A DNA stretch of 64,000 nt. Origin: Paraburkholderia sp. IMGN_8. Its GTDB lineage: Bacteria > Pseudomonadota > Gammaproteobacteria > Burkholderiales > Burkholderiaceae. The stretch is taken from the NCBI RefSeq assembly GCF_038050405.1, contig NZ_CP150900.1:3224001-3288000 (forward strand), given 5' to 3'. Of this stretch, positions 1 to 8,835 are shown in pieces. How positions within the stretch are numbered: position 1 is the first letter of the stretch; every line of letters begins with the position of its first letter. Below the pieces are notes generated by a model. The model had not been told where the DNA came from and searched no databases. It was given only the letters and a program-made list of their open reading frames with translations. Position numbers and translations under genes: made by a program.

Positions 1-411
1 GTTGATCGACGAATCTTTCTCGATGAACAGGTCGCGCTGCGGCACGTACGCTTCCGGTTGGTAGTAGTCGTAGTACGAGACGAAGTACTCGACCGCGTTG
101 CGCGGGAAGAACTCGCGGAACTCCGAGTAAAGCTGCGCGGCAAGCGTCTTGTTCGGCGCGAACACGATCGCCGGGCGGCCGAGCCGCGCGATCGTGTTGG
201 CCATCGTGAAGGTTTTGCCGGAGCCGGTCACGCCGAGCAGCGTCTGGAACGACAGGCCGTCCTCGACGCCCTCGACGAGCGTGTCGATCGCCGTCGGCTG
301 ATCGCCGGCCGGCGGATACGGCTGGTAAAGCTGGAACGGCGAGCCTTCGAACGTGACGAATTTGGATTCGTCGAGCGTATCGTCGACTTCAGTCAGATGG
401 TGTTCGGACAT
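1..411 (-). CDS. uvrB: UvrABC excinuclease subunit B (partial, N-terminal 137 residues)
   Basis: This is the N-terminus of UvrB, the helicase-like damage-verification subunit of nucleotide excision repair. The leftward frame is open from ATG at 411 to the window edge, so the C-terminal four fifths lie outside. The visible part has the UvrB start region ([15 protein letters not shown]), the Walker A loop [10 protein letters not shown] near residues 61-70, the segment [18 protein letters not shown], and the aromatic beta-hairpin segment [17 protein letters not shown] that inserts at DNA lesions. The start gives the usual UvrB N-terminus; no strong Shine-Dalgarno is visible. A possible -10 (TAGAAT) lies at 443-448 on the minus strand. 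I saw no LexA box upstream, unlike uvrB of E. coli. It is divergent from tyrB. Confidence 0.96.
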   Translation of the reverse strand, partial: MSEHHLTEVDDTLDESKFVTFEGSPFQLYQPYPPAGDQPTAIDTLVEGVEDGLSFQTLLGVTGSGKTFTMANTIARLGRPAIVFAPNKTLAAQLYSEFREFFPRNAVEYFVSYYDYYQPEAYVPQRDLFIEKDSSIN

Positions 412-816
412 GTGGGCGGCACCAAGCCTTGGGCAAAGGACTATTCTAGCGGTTTGCGGGAAACGCGAGCTCAGCGGGTCTGCGTAGGGTTTCCTGGGGG
501 CGCGGGCTTGCTTGCGGCCCTTAGTGCGAGCGTGCCGGGGCAGCGCTTTTGGAGCGCCGGACGGCCTGCCCCGGGCTGGCCCCGGGCAGATCCGCGACGG
601 GCACATGGCGCCAGAGTGCTTGTTTTTCAAGCAAATAATTCGCTCTGACGGCCTTCCCAGCCCGAAAAATGCCCGTGGATTCGCTACAATGCCAAGTCGC
701 GCTCGTTCGCCGCTGTCCGCCGCCGGTCCCGGTCTGCACCTTTTGTCAGACACCTCAGCCGGGCCGCCCGCGCTCGAAGCCGCCCCTCTTTTTACAACTG
801 CTGCTGCCCACCCATC
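412..816. other. uvrB-tyrB divergent intergenic region
   Basis: No gene is supported in this 405-base stretch. It should hold both divergent promoters. A TAGAAT-like -10 for uvrB is at 443-448 (minus strand) and a TACAAT-like -10 that could serve tyrB is at 685-690 (plus), but neither has a convincing -35. A near-perfect inverted repeat of the type TGCCCCGGGC/GCCCCGGGCA lies near 567-589. Open frames running through it lack family resemblance and are shadows. Confidence 0.5.
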
Positions 817-2016
817 ATGTCTCTGTTCTCCGCCGTCGAACTTGCTCCCCGCGACCCGATTCTGGGCCTGAACGAAGCCTTCAACGCCGATGCGCGCGCC
901 ACCAAGGTCAACCTTGGCGTTGGCGTGTACTTCAACGAAGAAGGCAAGATTCCGCTGCTGCGCGCCGTGCGCGACGCGGAAAAGGCTCGCGTCGAAGCCG
1001 CGCTGCCGCGTGGCTATCTGCCGATCGAAGGCATCGCCGCCTACGACGCCGCTGTGCAGAAACTGCTGCTCGGCAACGACTCGCCGCTGATCGCCGCCGG
1101 CCGCGTGGTGACGGCACAGGCATTGGGTGGCACGGGCGCGCTGAAAATCGGCGCGGACTTCCTGAAGCGTCTGAACCCGAACACCAAGGTCGCGATCAGC
1201 GATCCGAGCTGGGAAAACCACCGTGCGCTGTTCGAAGGCGCCGGCTTCGAAGTCGTGTCGTACCCGTACTACGACGCGCACACCCACGGTGTGAACTTCG
1301 AAGGCATGCTGAGCGCGCTGAACAGCTACGCTGCGGGCACGGTTGTCGTGCTGCACGCGTGCTGTCACAACCCGACCGGCGTCGACCTGAGCGTCGAGCA
1401 ATGGACGCAGGTGGTCGAAGTCGTCAAGGCACGCAATCTGGTGCCGTTCCTCGACATCGCCTATCAGGGTTTCGGCGACAACATCGAATCGGACGCCGCA
1501 GCAGTGCGCCTGTTCGCCGCATCGGAACTGAACGTGTTCGTGTCGTCGTCGTTCTCGAAGTCGTTCTCGCTGTACGGCGAGCGCGTCGGCGCGTTGTCGA
1601 TCATCACGGGCAGCAAAGAAGAATCTGCTCGCGTGCTGTCGCAACTGAAGCGCGTGATCCGCACGAACTACTCGAACCCGCCGACGCACGGCGGCTCGGT
1701 TGTCGCAGCCGTGCTCGGCTCGGCTGAACTGCGCACCACGTGGGAAGCGGAACTGGCCGAAATGCGCGACCGTATCCGCGCCATGCGCAACGGTCTGGTC
1801 GAACGCCTGAAGGCAAGCGGCGTGGATCGCGACTTCAGCTTCGTCAACGCGCAACGCGGCATGTTCTCGTACTCGGGTCTGACGGCGCCGCAAGTGGACC
1901 GTCTGCGTGAAGAGTTCGGCATCTATGCCGTCGGCACGGGCCGCATCTGCGTGGCTGCGCTGAACACGCGCAACCTCGACGTGGTGGCGAGCGCGATCGC
2001 TCACGTGCTGAAGTAA
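817..2016 (+). CDS. tyrB: Aromatic amino acid aminotransferase (class I, PLP-dependent)
   Basis: A 399-residue aspartate/aromatic aminotransferase of the TyrB/AspC family. It transfers the amino group between tyrosine, phenylalanine or aspartate and 2-oxoglutarate in the cytoplasm. Visible motifs are the N-terminal [16 protein letters not shown], the substrate/PLP segment [11 protein letters not shown], the DIAYQGFG segment, and the PLP-binding lysine K248 in [15 protein letters not shown], followed by the RTNYSNPP segment. Length is normal for the family. The ATG at 817 gives the conserved N-terminus. Whether it prefers aromatic substrates or aspartate cannot be decided from sequence alone, but tyrB beside uvrB is a recurrent Burkholderia arrangement. 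It ends before a bidirectional terminator at 2083-2109. Confidence 0.92.
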   Translation: MSLFSAVELAPRDPILGLNEAFNADARATKVNLGVGVYFNEEGKIPLLRAVRDAEKARVEAALPRGYLPIEGIAAYDAAVQKLLLGNDSPLIAAGRVVTAQALGGTGALKIGADFLKRLNPNTKVAISDPSWENHRALFEGAGFEVVSYPYYDAHTHGVNFEGMLSALNSYAAGTVVVLHACCHNPTGVDLSVEQWTQVVEVVKARNLVPFLDIAYQGFGDNIESDAAAVRLFAASELNVFVSSSFSKSFSLYGERVGALSIITGSKEESARVLSQLKRVIRTNYSNPPTHGGSVVAAVLGSAELRTTWEAELAEMRDRIRAMRNGLVERLKASGVDRDFSFVNAQRGMFSYSGLTAPQVDRLREEFGIYAVGTGRICVAALNTRNLDVVASAIAHVLK

Positions 2017-2082
2017 AACTTTCCAAAGCGCGTGTGCTTGTCGTGCGTTTCTTTTTGCGCGCTTTGCTGAAACTGGTTATAG

Positions 2083-2109
2083 AAACGGCGCCCTTTCGGG
2101 CGCCGTTTT
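2083..2109. terminator. Bidirectional intrinsic terminator between tyrB and the patatin gene
   Basis: A strong hairpin of 12 pairs (GAAACGGCGCCC, loop TTTC, GGGCGCCGTTTT) has A residues on the left and T residues on the right. It sits between convergent genes, so it can stop transcription from both tyrB and the leftward bdhA-patatin unit. Confidence 0.85.
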
Positions 2110-2140
2110 CGCTTGCCGCTCGCTACTGCCAACTACCACT

Positions 2141-3379
2141 TCAGCGGGAATCCCGGTGAATATCGTGCGTGACAAAGCCCGCGTCGTTCTCGGGCATGTC
2201 GAGCCAATCGGGCTGCGCAAGCGATTGGCGGATATCCTGCAAACCGCTTTCCCAGTGTTCACGCATCGTCGACAGGCCGAACTGAAAGTCCTTGAAGTGC
2301 CCTTCGTATTCCTTCTGCCGGTAGATGAGGTGGATCACGTTGTAGCGTTTCGAACACGATAGCTCGTCGGCCAGCTTGCACCACGGATCGTCTCGCTGAT
2401 CAGCCGGCACGCGATCGAGCACCTCGCGCAACACATGCCGGAAACGCTGCGATCGCTGCAGCATGTCGGTCACGAGACGTGTGCGGCTCGAATACTGAAT
2501 GTCCTTCACGCGCCCCTGGACGTCGGTGATGTTGTCCGGCACCGGCCCGATCGCACTCCAAAGATCGACCTGGAAGGCGAGCGTGTCGCGGCGCGGCGTA
2601 GTCTGGAGCACTTCGTAGAGCGGCGTGTTCGACATCAAGCCGCCGTCCCAGTAGTACTGGCCGTCGATTTCAACCGCCGCAAAGCCCGGCGGCAACGCGC
2701 CCGACGCCATGAAATGCTCCGGCTTCAGTGTCATGTGCGTGTTATCGAAGTACGCAAAATTACCGGTGCCGCAATTCACTGCGCCCACCGATATCCGTAT
2801 TTCGCCGGAATTGATCCGGTCGAAATCGCACAACGCTTCGAGTGTCGCTTTCAGCGGCGCGGTGTCGTAGTAGCTGGCCGCTTGCGGCAGCCCCGACACG
2901 GTGGGCAACGGCGGCGGAAAGCGCGGCACGAAAAAGCCCTTCTGCCCTTCCATGATCGCGCCCATTGCCTGCGTCGCGGTGAAGGCTTTGCGCACAGCTT
3001 CGCTGGAATTGAAGAGTGCATGCTCGAAGAAGGCCGGCAGCGGCGGCCCGAAAGCCGGTTGGCAGATCGTCTCCCAGAATTGCCGCAGCCGTTCGACGCG
3101 CTTCTCCGGCGGATTGCCGGCAATGATGGCGGTGTTCAACGCACCGATCGAAATGCCGGCGAGCCAGTTCGGCTCGATGCCGGCTTCGTAAAGCCCCTGA
3201 AAGACGCCTGCCTGATAGGCGCCCAGCGCGCCGCCGCCTTGCAGCATCAGCGCGACGGTTTCATAGTCGGGTACACGGAGTAGCGGGTCGGGCCGGACGG
3301 AAGGCGCCGGCCCGGCGCCCTCACCATCCCCGTCGCCCGGCGCGCCGACGCGCGCCCGCTTGAGATTGCGTTGCGCCAT
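2141..3379 (-). CDS. Patatin-like phospholipase family protein (DUF3734 type)
   Basis: A 412-residue patatin-fold hydrolase. The catalytic Ser-Asp dyad and oxyanion loop are intact: GGGALGAY at 48-55, nucleophile S77 in GISIG, and D245 in DGG. The C-terminal third, after the patatin domain, has the length and residues of a DUF3734-type extension (LVTDMLQRSQRFRHVL, then KRYNVIHLIYRQKEYEGHFK). There is no signal peptide, so it is probably cytoplasmic. It starts 10 bases after the stop of bdhA, so the two are probably one transcription unit. That pairing suggests a lipid- or polyester-associated substrate, but whether it acts on phospholipid, acyl-CoA or PHB-derived esters is not shown. The ATG at 3379 has GGAGG just upstream. 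Confidence 0.9.
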   Translation of the reverse strand: MAQRNLKRARVGAPGDGDGEGAGPAPSVRPDPLLRVPDYETVALMLQGGGALGAYQAGVFQGLYEAGIEPNWLAGISIGALNTAIIAGNPPEKRVERLRQFWETICQPAFGPPLPAFFEHALFNSSEAVRKAFTATQAMGAIMEGQKGFFVPRFPPPLPTVSGLPQAASYYDTAPLKATLEALCDFDRINSGEIRISVGAVNCGTGNFAYFDNTHMTLKPEHFMASGALPPGFAAVEIDGQYYWDGGLMSNTPLYEVLQTTPRRDTLAFQVDLWSAIGPVPDNITDVQGRVKDIQYSSRTRLVTDMLQRSQRFRHVLREVLDRVPADQRDDPWCKLADELSCSKRYNVIHLIYRQKEYEGHFKDFQFGLSTMREHWESGLQDIRQSLAQPDWLDMPENDAGFVTHDIHRDSR

Positions 3380-3389
3380 GGGCGCCTCC

Positions 3390-4187
3390 TTATTGCATGT
3401 ACCAGCCGTGGCTCACAATAAAGGACTGACCGGTCAGCGCCGCAGTCGGGAAAGTGGACAGGAACAGCACTGTCTGCGCAACGTCTTCCACCGTGGTGAA
3501 GATGCCGTCGACCGTGCCGCCCAGCATCACGCGCTTGACCACGTCTTCCTCGCTGATGCCGAGTTCCTTGGCCTGCTCGGGAATCTGTTTGTCGACCAGC
3601 GGCGTGCGCACGAAACCCGGACACACAACGTGCGAACGCACGTTATGCTTCGCGCCTTCCTTCGCCAAAACGCGCGACAGACCCAGCAACGCATGCTTGG
3701 CCGTCACGTAGGCGGACTTCAGCGGCGACGCTTCGTGGGAATGGACCGAACCCATGTAGATCACGATCCCGCCGCGATCGTCCTTGTACATGTGTTTGAG
3801 CGCCGCCTTGGTGGTGAGGAACGCGCCGTCCACATGGATCGCCTGCATCTTCTTCCAGTCGGAAAACGAGTAGTTTTCGATCGGATTGACGATCTGAATG
3901 CCGGCGTTGGAAATCAGAATATCGACCGAACCGAGCTCGGCAGCGACCTTGTCGATCCCCTGGTTGACGGCGTCTTCGTTCGTAACGTCCATCGCGACGC
4001 CGATTGCCTTGCCTCCGCCCGCTTTGATTTCTTCAGCGACGGCGTTCGCGCCGTCCTGATTCAGGTCGGCAATCGCGACCGCAGCGCCCGCCGCGGAAAG
4101 CGTCAGCGCAATCTGCTTGCCGATGCCGCTCGCGGCGCCAGTAACTACCGCGACCTTGCCATTCAGATTCGTATTCAGTGACGACAT
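3390..4187 (-). CDS. bdhA: D-3-hydroxybutyrate dehydrogenase (SDR)
   Basis: A 265-residue classical short-chain dehydrogenase that interconverts (R)-3-hydroxybutyrate and acetoacetate with NAD, the last step of PHB mobilisation. It has the nucleotide-binding TGAASGIG (16-23), NAG (94-96), catalytic S147, Y160 and K164, and the family signatures [16 protein letters not shown] and the C-terminal [15 protein letters not shown]. The ATG at 4187 follows a clear GGAGG. It is the first gene of a leftward unit with the patatin-like gene. No regulator is adjacent. Confidence 0.95.
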   Translation of the reverse strand: MSSLNTNLNGKVAVVTGAASGIGKQIALTLSAAGAAVAIADLNQDGANAVAEEIKAGGGKAIGVAMDVTNEDAVNQGIDKVAAELGSVDILISNAGIQIVNPIENYSFSDWKKMQAIHVDGAFLTTKAALKHMYKDDRGGIVIYMGSVHSHEASPLKSAYVTAKHALLGLSRVLAKEGAKHNVRSHVVCPGFVRTPLVDKQIPEQAKELGISEEDVVKRVMLGGTVDGIFTTVEDVAQTVLFLSTFPTAALTGQSFIVSHGWYMQ

Positions 4188-4409
4188 CCAGAACCTCCAT
4201 GCAGTTGATGAGCAATGACACCACGAGCCGCAGGCGGCGTGAAGTCAGCCAAACGGCATAGACCGTCCGGCCGGATGTTGCACTGCGGCCAACGCTGCTA
4301 TTGTGCATGAACCGCGTGAACCACATCTGGAAAACGCACATCGGGCCGTATCTCTTTAAACTAGACGTTTCAGCGGGATTCCGGCGGCATCACTACGAAG
4401 GAGGAATGC

Positions 4410-5381
4410 ATGAATTATCGACGTCTGGGCCGTTCCGGCCTGCAAGTCAGCGAACTGTCCATCGGCTCATGGGTTACCTACGGCAATCAGGTCGACCATC
4501 ATGCGGCGCGCGAATCGCTTGCCGCCGCGCGCGATGCGGGCGTCAATTTCTTTGACAACGCCGAGGTGTATGCCAGCGGCCAGTCCGAAGAAATCATGGG
4601 TCAGGCGCTCAAGGAACTGGCATGGCCGCGCGTGAGTTATGTGGTGTCGACGAAATTCTTTTGGGGTCTGGAAGAGGCACCGAACCAGTACCACACGCTG
4701 AACCGCAAATATCTGCTGAGCGCGATCGACGCGTCGTTAAAACGCCTTCAACTCGATTACGTCGATCTGGTGTTCTGTCATCGTCCTGACCCGAACACGC
4801 CGGTCGAGGAAACCGTCTGGGCGATGAGCGACATGATCGCGCGCGGCAAGGCGTTGTACTGGGGCACATCCGAATGGAGCGCCGATGAAATCCGCGCCGC
4901 TTACGACATTGCCGAGCGGCATCATCTGCACAAGCCTGTCATGGAACAGCCGCAGTACAACCTGTTCCACCGCAAACGCGTCGAGCAGGAATACAAGCGG
5001 CTTTACGAGGACATCGGCCTTGGGCTGACGACCTGGAGCCCGCTCGCCTCCGGCCTGCTCACCGGCAAGTACCGCGACGGCGTGCCCGCTGATAGCCGTG
5101 CGCAGTTGCAAGGCTACGAATGGCTGCGCAAGCAGGTGACCGATGCCGGCAAGAACAACGTGGTCGGCAAGCTCGGCGAAGTGGCCGACGAACTGGGCTG
5201 CACGGTCGGCCAACTGGCGATTGCGTGGATCCTGAAGAATCCGAATGTGAGCACGGTCATCACCGGCGCGTCGCGGGTCGAACAGATCGCTGAGAACATG
5301 GCCTCGGCAGAGGTGGCGGAGAGCATCACGCCGGAGATCAAGCAACAGATCGAGGAGATTATCGGCGACGCCTACAACTAA
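4410..5381 (+). CDS. Aldo/keto reductase, voltage-gated K+ channel beta-subunit (YghZ/Kv-beta) family
   Basis: A 323-residue aldo/keto reductase. Such enzymes reduce aldehydes and ketones with NADPH. The catalytic tetrad is D49, Y54, K82 and the histidine of FCHRPD (about 124). The Kv-beta-type cofactor segment [12 protein letters not shown] is near the C-terminus, and the [16 protein letters not shown] loop is typical of this subfamily. The ATG at 4410 has a strong AGGAGG six bases upstream. It is divergent from bdhA across 222 bases. The physiological substrate is not indicated; methylglyoxal or other toxic aldehydes are possible by analogy with YghZ. Confidence 0.92.
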   Translation: MNYRRLGRSGLQVSELSIGSWVTYGNQVDHHAARESLAAARDAGVNFFDNAEVYASGQSEEIMGQALKELAWPRVSYVVSTKFFWGLEEAPNQYHTLNRKYLLSAIDASLKRLQLDYVDLVFCHRPDPNTPVEETVWAMSDMIARGKALYWGTSEWSADEIRAAYDIAERHHLHKPVMEQPQYNLFHRKRVEQEYKRLYEDIGLGLTTWSPLASGLLTGKYRDGVPADSRAQLQGYEWLRKQVTDAGKNNVVGKLGEVADELGCTVGQLAIAWILKNPNVSTVITGASRVEQIAENMASAEVAESITPEIKQQIEEIIGDAYN

Positions 5382-5584
5382 GGAAGGCGGCCGCCAAGCA
5401 TCCGCCAAGCCGTGAGCACGGCCCGCGCTGCATCCGGGCCGTGTCGCGCGGAACGCACTGCGGCTTGCAACGCGGCGTCGCGTACAATACGCGACCGCGC
5501 CGCACACCGGTTGTGTCACCGCATTGCATCCGCATCGCCGAATCCGCCCTGGACCGGCACGCCCTCTTTCAGCGTCCCCTCATC

Positions 5585-6430
5585 ATGCTCAGCTACCGCC
5601 ACGCCTTTCATGCAGGCAACCACGCCGACGTTCTGAAACACGCCGTCGTGTTGCAGCTACTGCGCTACCTCGGCCAGAAGGACAAAGCCTACTGGTATAT
5701 CGACACGCACGCGGGCGCCGGCGTCTATTCGCTGAAGGAAGGCTACGCGACCAAAACCGGCGAGTTCCAGACCGGTATCGCCAAACTATGGGGCCGCAAC
5801 GATCTGCCGCCGCTCTTCGCCGATTACGTCGGCGAAGTGAGCGCGTTGAATCCGGACGGCCAGTTGCGCTTCTATCCGGGCTCGCCGTATGTCGCATGGC
5901 GGCAGATGCGCGAGCAGGATCGCATGCGTCTGTTCGAACTGCACACCACCGAGATCGACGTGCTGCGCCACAACTTTCGCGACGCTGGCCGGCGAGCCAT
6001 GCTCTACGCGGGCGACGGTTTTGACGGCATTCTGGCCTTGCTGCCGCCGGCGCCGCGCCGCGCGCTGGTGCTGCTCGATCCATCGTACGAGGACAAGCGC
6101 GACTACACGCGCACATTGCGCTGCGTCGAAGAGAGTCTGAAGCGCTTTCCGACTGGCACGTATGCAGTCTGGTATCCGCAGGTGAAGCGCCTCGAATCGC
6201 AGCGCTTTCCCGATCAGTTGAAGAAGCTGCAGGAGCGCAACTGGCTGCATGTGAGCCTGACCGTCAGCAATCCGCCGACCGACGGTTTCGGCCTGTTCGG
6301 CAGCGGCATGTTCATCCTGAATCCGCCGTACACGCTGGCAAAAACGCTGAAAGAGCAACTGCCCTGGTTGGTCGAAGCGCTCGGTCAGGACAAGGCGGCG
6401 CAGTTCAAGGTCGAATACCGCGGCGATTGA
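5585..6430 (+). CDS. rlmJ: 23S rRNA (adenine(2030)-N6)-methyltransferase
   Basis: A 281-residue RlmJ-type methyltransferase, which places m6A at position 2030 of 23S rRNA. It shows the family start MLSYRHAFHAGNHADVLKH, the SAM-binding segment YIDTHAGAGVY (38-48) and the catalytic motif DPSYE at 165-169. The classical motif is DPPYE; here the second proline is serine. The frame is open 144 bases further upstream, but the ATG at 5585 gives the conserved N-terminus, so I chose it. No good Shine-Dalgarno is visible before it. It is convergent with the following substrate-binding protein. Confidence 0.94.
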   Translation: MLSYRHAFHAGNHADVLKHAVVLQLLRYLGQKDKAYWYIDTHAGAGVYSLKEGYATKTGEFQTGIAKLWGRNDLPPLFADYVGEVSALNPDGQLRFYPGSPYVAWRQMREQDRMRLFELHTTEIDVLRHNFRDAGRRAMLYAGDGFDGILALLPPAPRRALVLLDPSYEDKRDYTRTLRCVEESLKRFPTGTYAVWYPQVKRLESQRFPDQLKKLQERNWLHVSLTVSNPPTDGFGLFGSGMFILNPPYTLAKTLKEQLPWLVEALGQDKAAQFKVEYRGD

Positions 6431-6505
6431 TCTTTCTCGCCAGCTGCGCGCATACGCCGTCGAAGCGGTACGGCGCGTAGCCTGACGGTGAGCGGTCTAA
6501 GCCGC

Positions 6506-7546
6506 TTACTTGAGTTGCGCCGCGGCCTTGCGAGCGAAGTCGTTGGTATAGGTTGCGTTCAGGTCGATCTTTTTCGGGTCGAGCCGGTTGTCGAACGACG
6601 ACAGCGCGCGCAATGAGGTGGCCGGGCCGTCCGCCGGCATCAGGCCATCCGGCGAATACGCGTCGCGCACGTTGTGGAAAGCTTCCACATAGAGCGCCGA
6701 GTCGTTAAGCAGATAGGCCGGTGGCACCATCTTCAGCAAGTCGGCGTCGCTTGCGGTCTGCAGCCAATGGTCAGCGCGCACGATCGCGTTGGCGAGCGCC
6801 TGCGTCGTCTTCGGATACTTCTGGATGAAGCTCTCCGATGCATATAGCGTCGCTGCCGGCATCGTTCCGCCGAATATCTCTTGCGTGCCCTTCACCGTGC
6901 GCGTGTCGACCAGCACCTTGATCGCGCCGCTGTGCTGCAGCTTGGTCATCATCGGATCGACGTTGGACAGCGCGTCGATCTGACCACCGCTTACTGCGGC
7001 CAGTACCGTTGCTCCACTGCCCACACCAATCGCCGAAATCTCGTTGCGCTGTACGCCGGCTTTGCGCAAGGCCACGGTCAGCACCAGATCGGTCGACGAA
7101 CCCGGCGCGCTTACGCCCACTTTTGCGCCCTTGAAGTCCGCCAGTGTCTTGATCTGATCGGCCTTCGACTTGACCACCGCAACGACGATCTGCGGCGCGC
7201 GTCCCATCAGCGCGAATGCTCGATAGTGCTGCCCCTTCGCCTGCATGAACAGCGTGTGCTCGAATGCGCCGGCGCCCACGTCGGCGCTGCCGCCCACTAC
7301 CGCTTCCAGGGCCTTTGATCCGCCCGCGAAATCTTCGAGCGTGATGTCGAGCCCTTCGTCCTTGAAGTATCCCAACTGCTGCGCCGCGAGCACCGGCAAA
7401 TAGTAAAGACCCGGTAAACCACCGACGGCCATTGTCAGGGTGGGCTTTTCCGGTGTGTCTTTGGCGAGCGCAACGGCGGGTAGCGCAACGAGCGCGATCA
7501 GCGTGGCGCAGCTGCCGGCGGCACGCCGCATCCAGTGAGTAGGCAT
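6506..7546 (-). CDS. ABC transporter substrate-binding protein (NMT1/SsuA/TauA-like)
   Basis: A 346-residue periplasmic binding protein of the NMT1/SsuA superfamily, whose members bind sulfonates, taurine, nitrate or thiamine-precursor pyrimidines. A Sec signal peptide is visible (residues 1-28, Arg-rich then hydrophobic, cleavage after ALA). The mature part has GLPGLYYLPVLAAQQLGYF, the GGSADVGAGAFEH loop and VGVSAPGSSTDL. The ATG at 7546 is preceded by AAGGAG; the same frame extends 63 bases further but without this signal. No permease or ATPase gene is adjacent, so the transporter partners, and hence the ligand, are unknown. Confidence 0.88.
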   Translation of the reverse strand: MPTHWMRRAAGSCATLIALVALPAVALAKDTPEKPTLTMAVGGLPGLYYLPVLAAQQLGYFKDEGLDITLEDFAGGSKALEAVVGGSADVGAGAFEHTLFMQAKGQHYRAFALMGRAPQIVVAVVKSKADQIKTLADFKGAKVGVSAPGSSTDLVLTVALRKAGVQRNEISAIGVGSGATVLAAVSGGQIDALSNVDPMMTKLQHSGAIKVLVDTRTVKGTQEIFGGTMPAATLYASESFIQKYPKTTQALANAIVRADHWLQTASDADLLKMVPPAYLLNDSALYVEAFHNVRDAYSPDGLMPADGPATSLRALSSFDNRLDPKKIDLNATYTNDFARKAAAQLK

Positions 7547-7812
7547 TTCGATGTCTCCTTGTTCTGTTTTCGTTCGATGCGGCGGCGCAGCGCAATGTGC
7601 ATGCCCCATATCGTTGGCGTGAAGCCGCGCAACGATTGTCGTCGGACGGTTTCACCCACGCCATGCGCCGAAACCCGAATGGCCCAATGCCGTGCGCGTG
7701 ATCCGAAGGCGCGCGTGAACACACGGCGCACACGGTGGAGGCACGCAGGGGCCGCCGTTCGAAACGTCAACGAATCGCAGAGGGACTGCTGAGGACTACG
7801 CGCGGAAGACGC

Positions 7813-8163
7813 TTATTGCGGACTTAGCGCCGGACGAGGCTGCGGTTGTGGTTGCGGCTGTGGAACTCCACCGCCGCCGGGCAACTGGATGTAAGGCGCG
7901 ACAATGATCGGGATCGACGAATTCGGCGCCAGTTCGGTGGGCGCCGCCATGGGCTGAGCCTCGACGATCCGCGCCCGCGAGAGCGGTGCGGTTTGCAGCA
8001 CGGTGCCGCTCTGGCCATCGCTAATGCCGCTCTGCGTGTCGAGGATCAACGGCTTGCCGGTATTGCTCGACGCGGCGAAGCTCGCCGGTACCGCGAAAAC
8101 CGTTGTCAGCGATGCGGCGACGGTGGCAGCCAGTATGGATCGGAGCGAGCGGACAGGAAGCAT
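7813..8163 (-). CDS. Small exported hypothetical protein with Pro-Gln tail
   Basis: A 116-residue protein I do not recognise. It starts with an Arg-containing signal peptide (MLPVRSLRSILAATVAASL to about residue 30, ending PASFAAS). A short polar region follows, then IIVAPYIQLPGGGG and a run of four Pro-Gln dipeptides before a short Pro-rich end. There are no cysteines in the mature part and no enzyme motif. The tail suggests a low-complexity, extended periplasmic or surface segment. It lies alone between the substrate-binding protein and the DUF3563 gene, all leftward. The coding call rests on the signal peptide and GC3 pattern. Confidence 0.65.
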   Translation of the reverse strand: MLPVRSLRSILAATVAASLTTVFAVPASFAASSNTGKPLILDTQSGISDGQSGTVLQTAPLSRARIVEAQPMAAPTELAPNSSIPIIVAPYIQLPGGGGVPQPQPQPQPRPALSPQ

Positions 8164-8312
8164 GGGCGGACCGGATAAGTTTTGGGAATGCCGGATTGCG
8201 CAAAAAACGCTTTACCTTACCGCGGTGGCAACCTTCAGGCTAGTCGATATTGGCCTGTAGACAGTTTTCGAGCGGCGATTGACTGCAGTTCTGGGAGTCC
8301 AGATGTGACAAA

Positions 8313-8330
8313 GCCCCGTCTATACGGGGC
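8313..8330 (-). terminator. Candidate terminator hairpin downstream of the DUF3563 gene
   Basis: A seven-pair GC-rich stem (GCCCCGT/ACGGGGC, loop CTAT) is followed on the minus strand by TTTGTCAC. It lies 65 bases after the stop of the 48-residue gene. The T tract is short, so termination may be inefficient. Confidence 0.5.
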
Positions 8331-8394
8331 TCAACACTGTACTGCTATGGCCACGCGACGCGTGCTGCCGGGTCAGACTTGATGCTCGTGCTGC

Positions 8395-8541
8395 TTACAA
8401 CGAGTAGCCGTTGGTTTCGAGCGAGCGGATGCGTTGCTCAAGCTGAACGATGTCCGACGACGACGCCAGATAGGCTTCACGACGGCTACGTTCTGCGGTT
8501 TCAAACCAGGTGCTCAGCTTTTCAAGAAGGTATGCAAACAT
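8395..8541 (-). CDS. DUF3563 family small protein (48 residues)
   Basis: A short gene of 49 codons. The protein begins MFAYLLEKLSTWFETAERS and contains REAYLASSSDIVQLEQRIRSLE, ending NGYSL. This is the DUF3563 pattern: an amphipathic N-terminal helix, the EAYL segment, and a short C-terminal helix seen in many tiny Burkholderia and rhizobial proteins near DUF1127. The ATG at 8541 has GGAGAA at good spacing. No function is established; the two-helix, charge-rich composition suggests a binding or adaptor peptide. A TATAAT-type -10 lies at 8616-8621 on the minus strand, giving a leader of about 65 bases. Confidence 0.85.
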   Translation of the reverse strand: MFAYLLEKLSTWFETAERSRREAYLASSSDIVQLEQRIRSLETNGYSL

Positions 8542-8603
8542 GATGTTCTCCAAGGATCAGATTGAATCCCCGGTGAGTTGTGCATCAGGGATTTCCCGTA
8601 AAA

Positions 8604-8621
8604 GGGTTAACCCTGATTATA
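8604..8621 (-). promoter_or_regulatory. Candidate promoter -10 and palindrome upstream of the DUF3563 gene
   Basis: The minus strand carries a perfect TATAAT at 8616-8621. Just downstream, over the expected start point, is the perfect 10-base palindrome GGGTTAACCC (8604-8613). No good -35 was found, so the promoter may need an activator. The rest of the gap to 8835 holds no gene; I saw only repeated GTGACAGG words (near 8741 and 8790) and an imperfect inverted repeat around 8658-8683. Confidence 0.4.
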
Positions 8622-8835
8622 GCCCTATGGTGCAACCTGGCTAGTGAAATGCCCGCATGACGTGCATTCCGTTTTGGAATGGTGCACGCGATTGGGGCAT
8701 CTAAGTTTTTGATTTTATGAGATGTATGGCGATTTTTTCGTGACAGGCGGCGTTTCCCGCTCCAAAACAGCACATTATTGGTGCATTCGCGTGACAGGTT
8801 GCAACAAATGTCACACTCGGGTTGCACCACCTCCG

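Noticed and set aside
412..560. LexA box before uvrB
   Set aside because: Searched by eye for CTGT-N8-ACAG and close variants near the uvrB start; none convincing.
669..1727. Plus-strand 352-codon frame overlapping tyrB
   Set aside because: Out-of-frame shadow of tyrB; Arg-rich with no motif.
8640..8830. Repeated GTGACAGG and GTGCA words as a CRISPR-like or iteron array
   Set aside because: Only two or three short imperfect copies at irregular spacing; no array structure.
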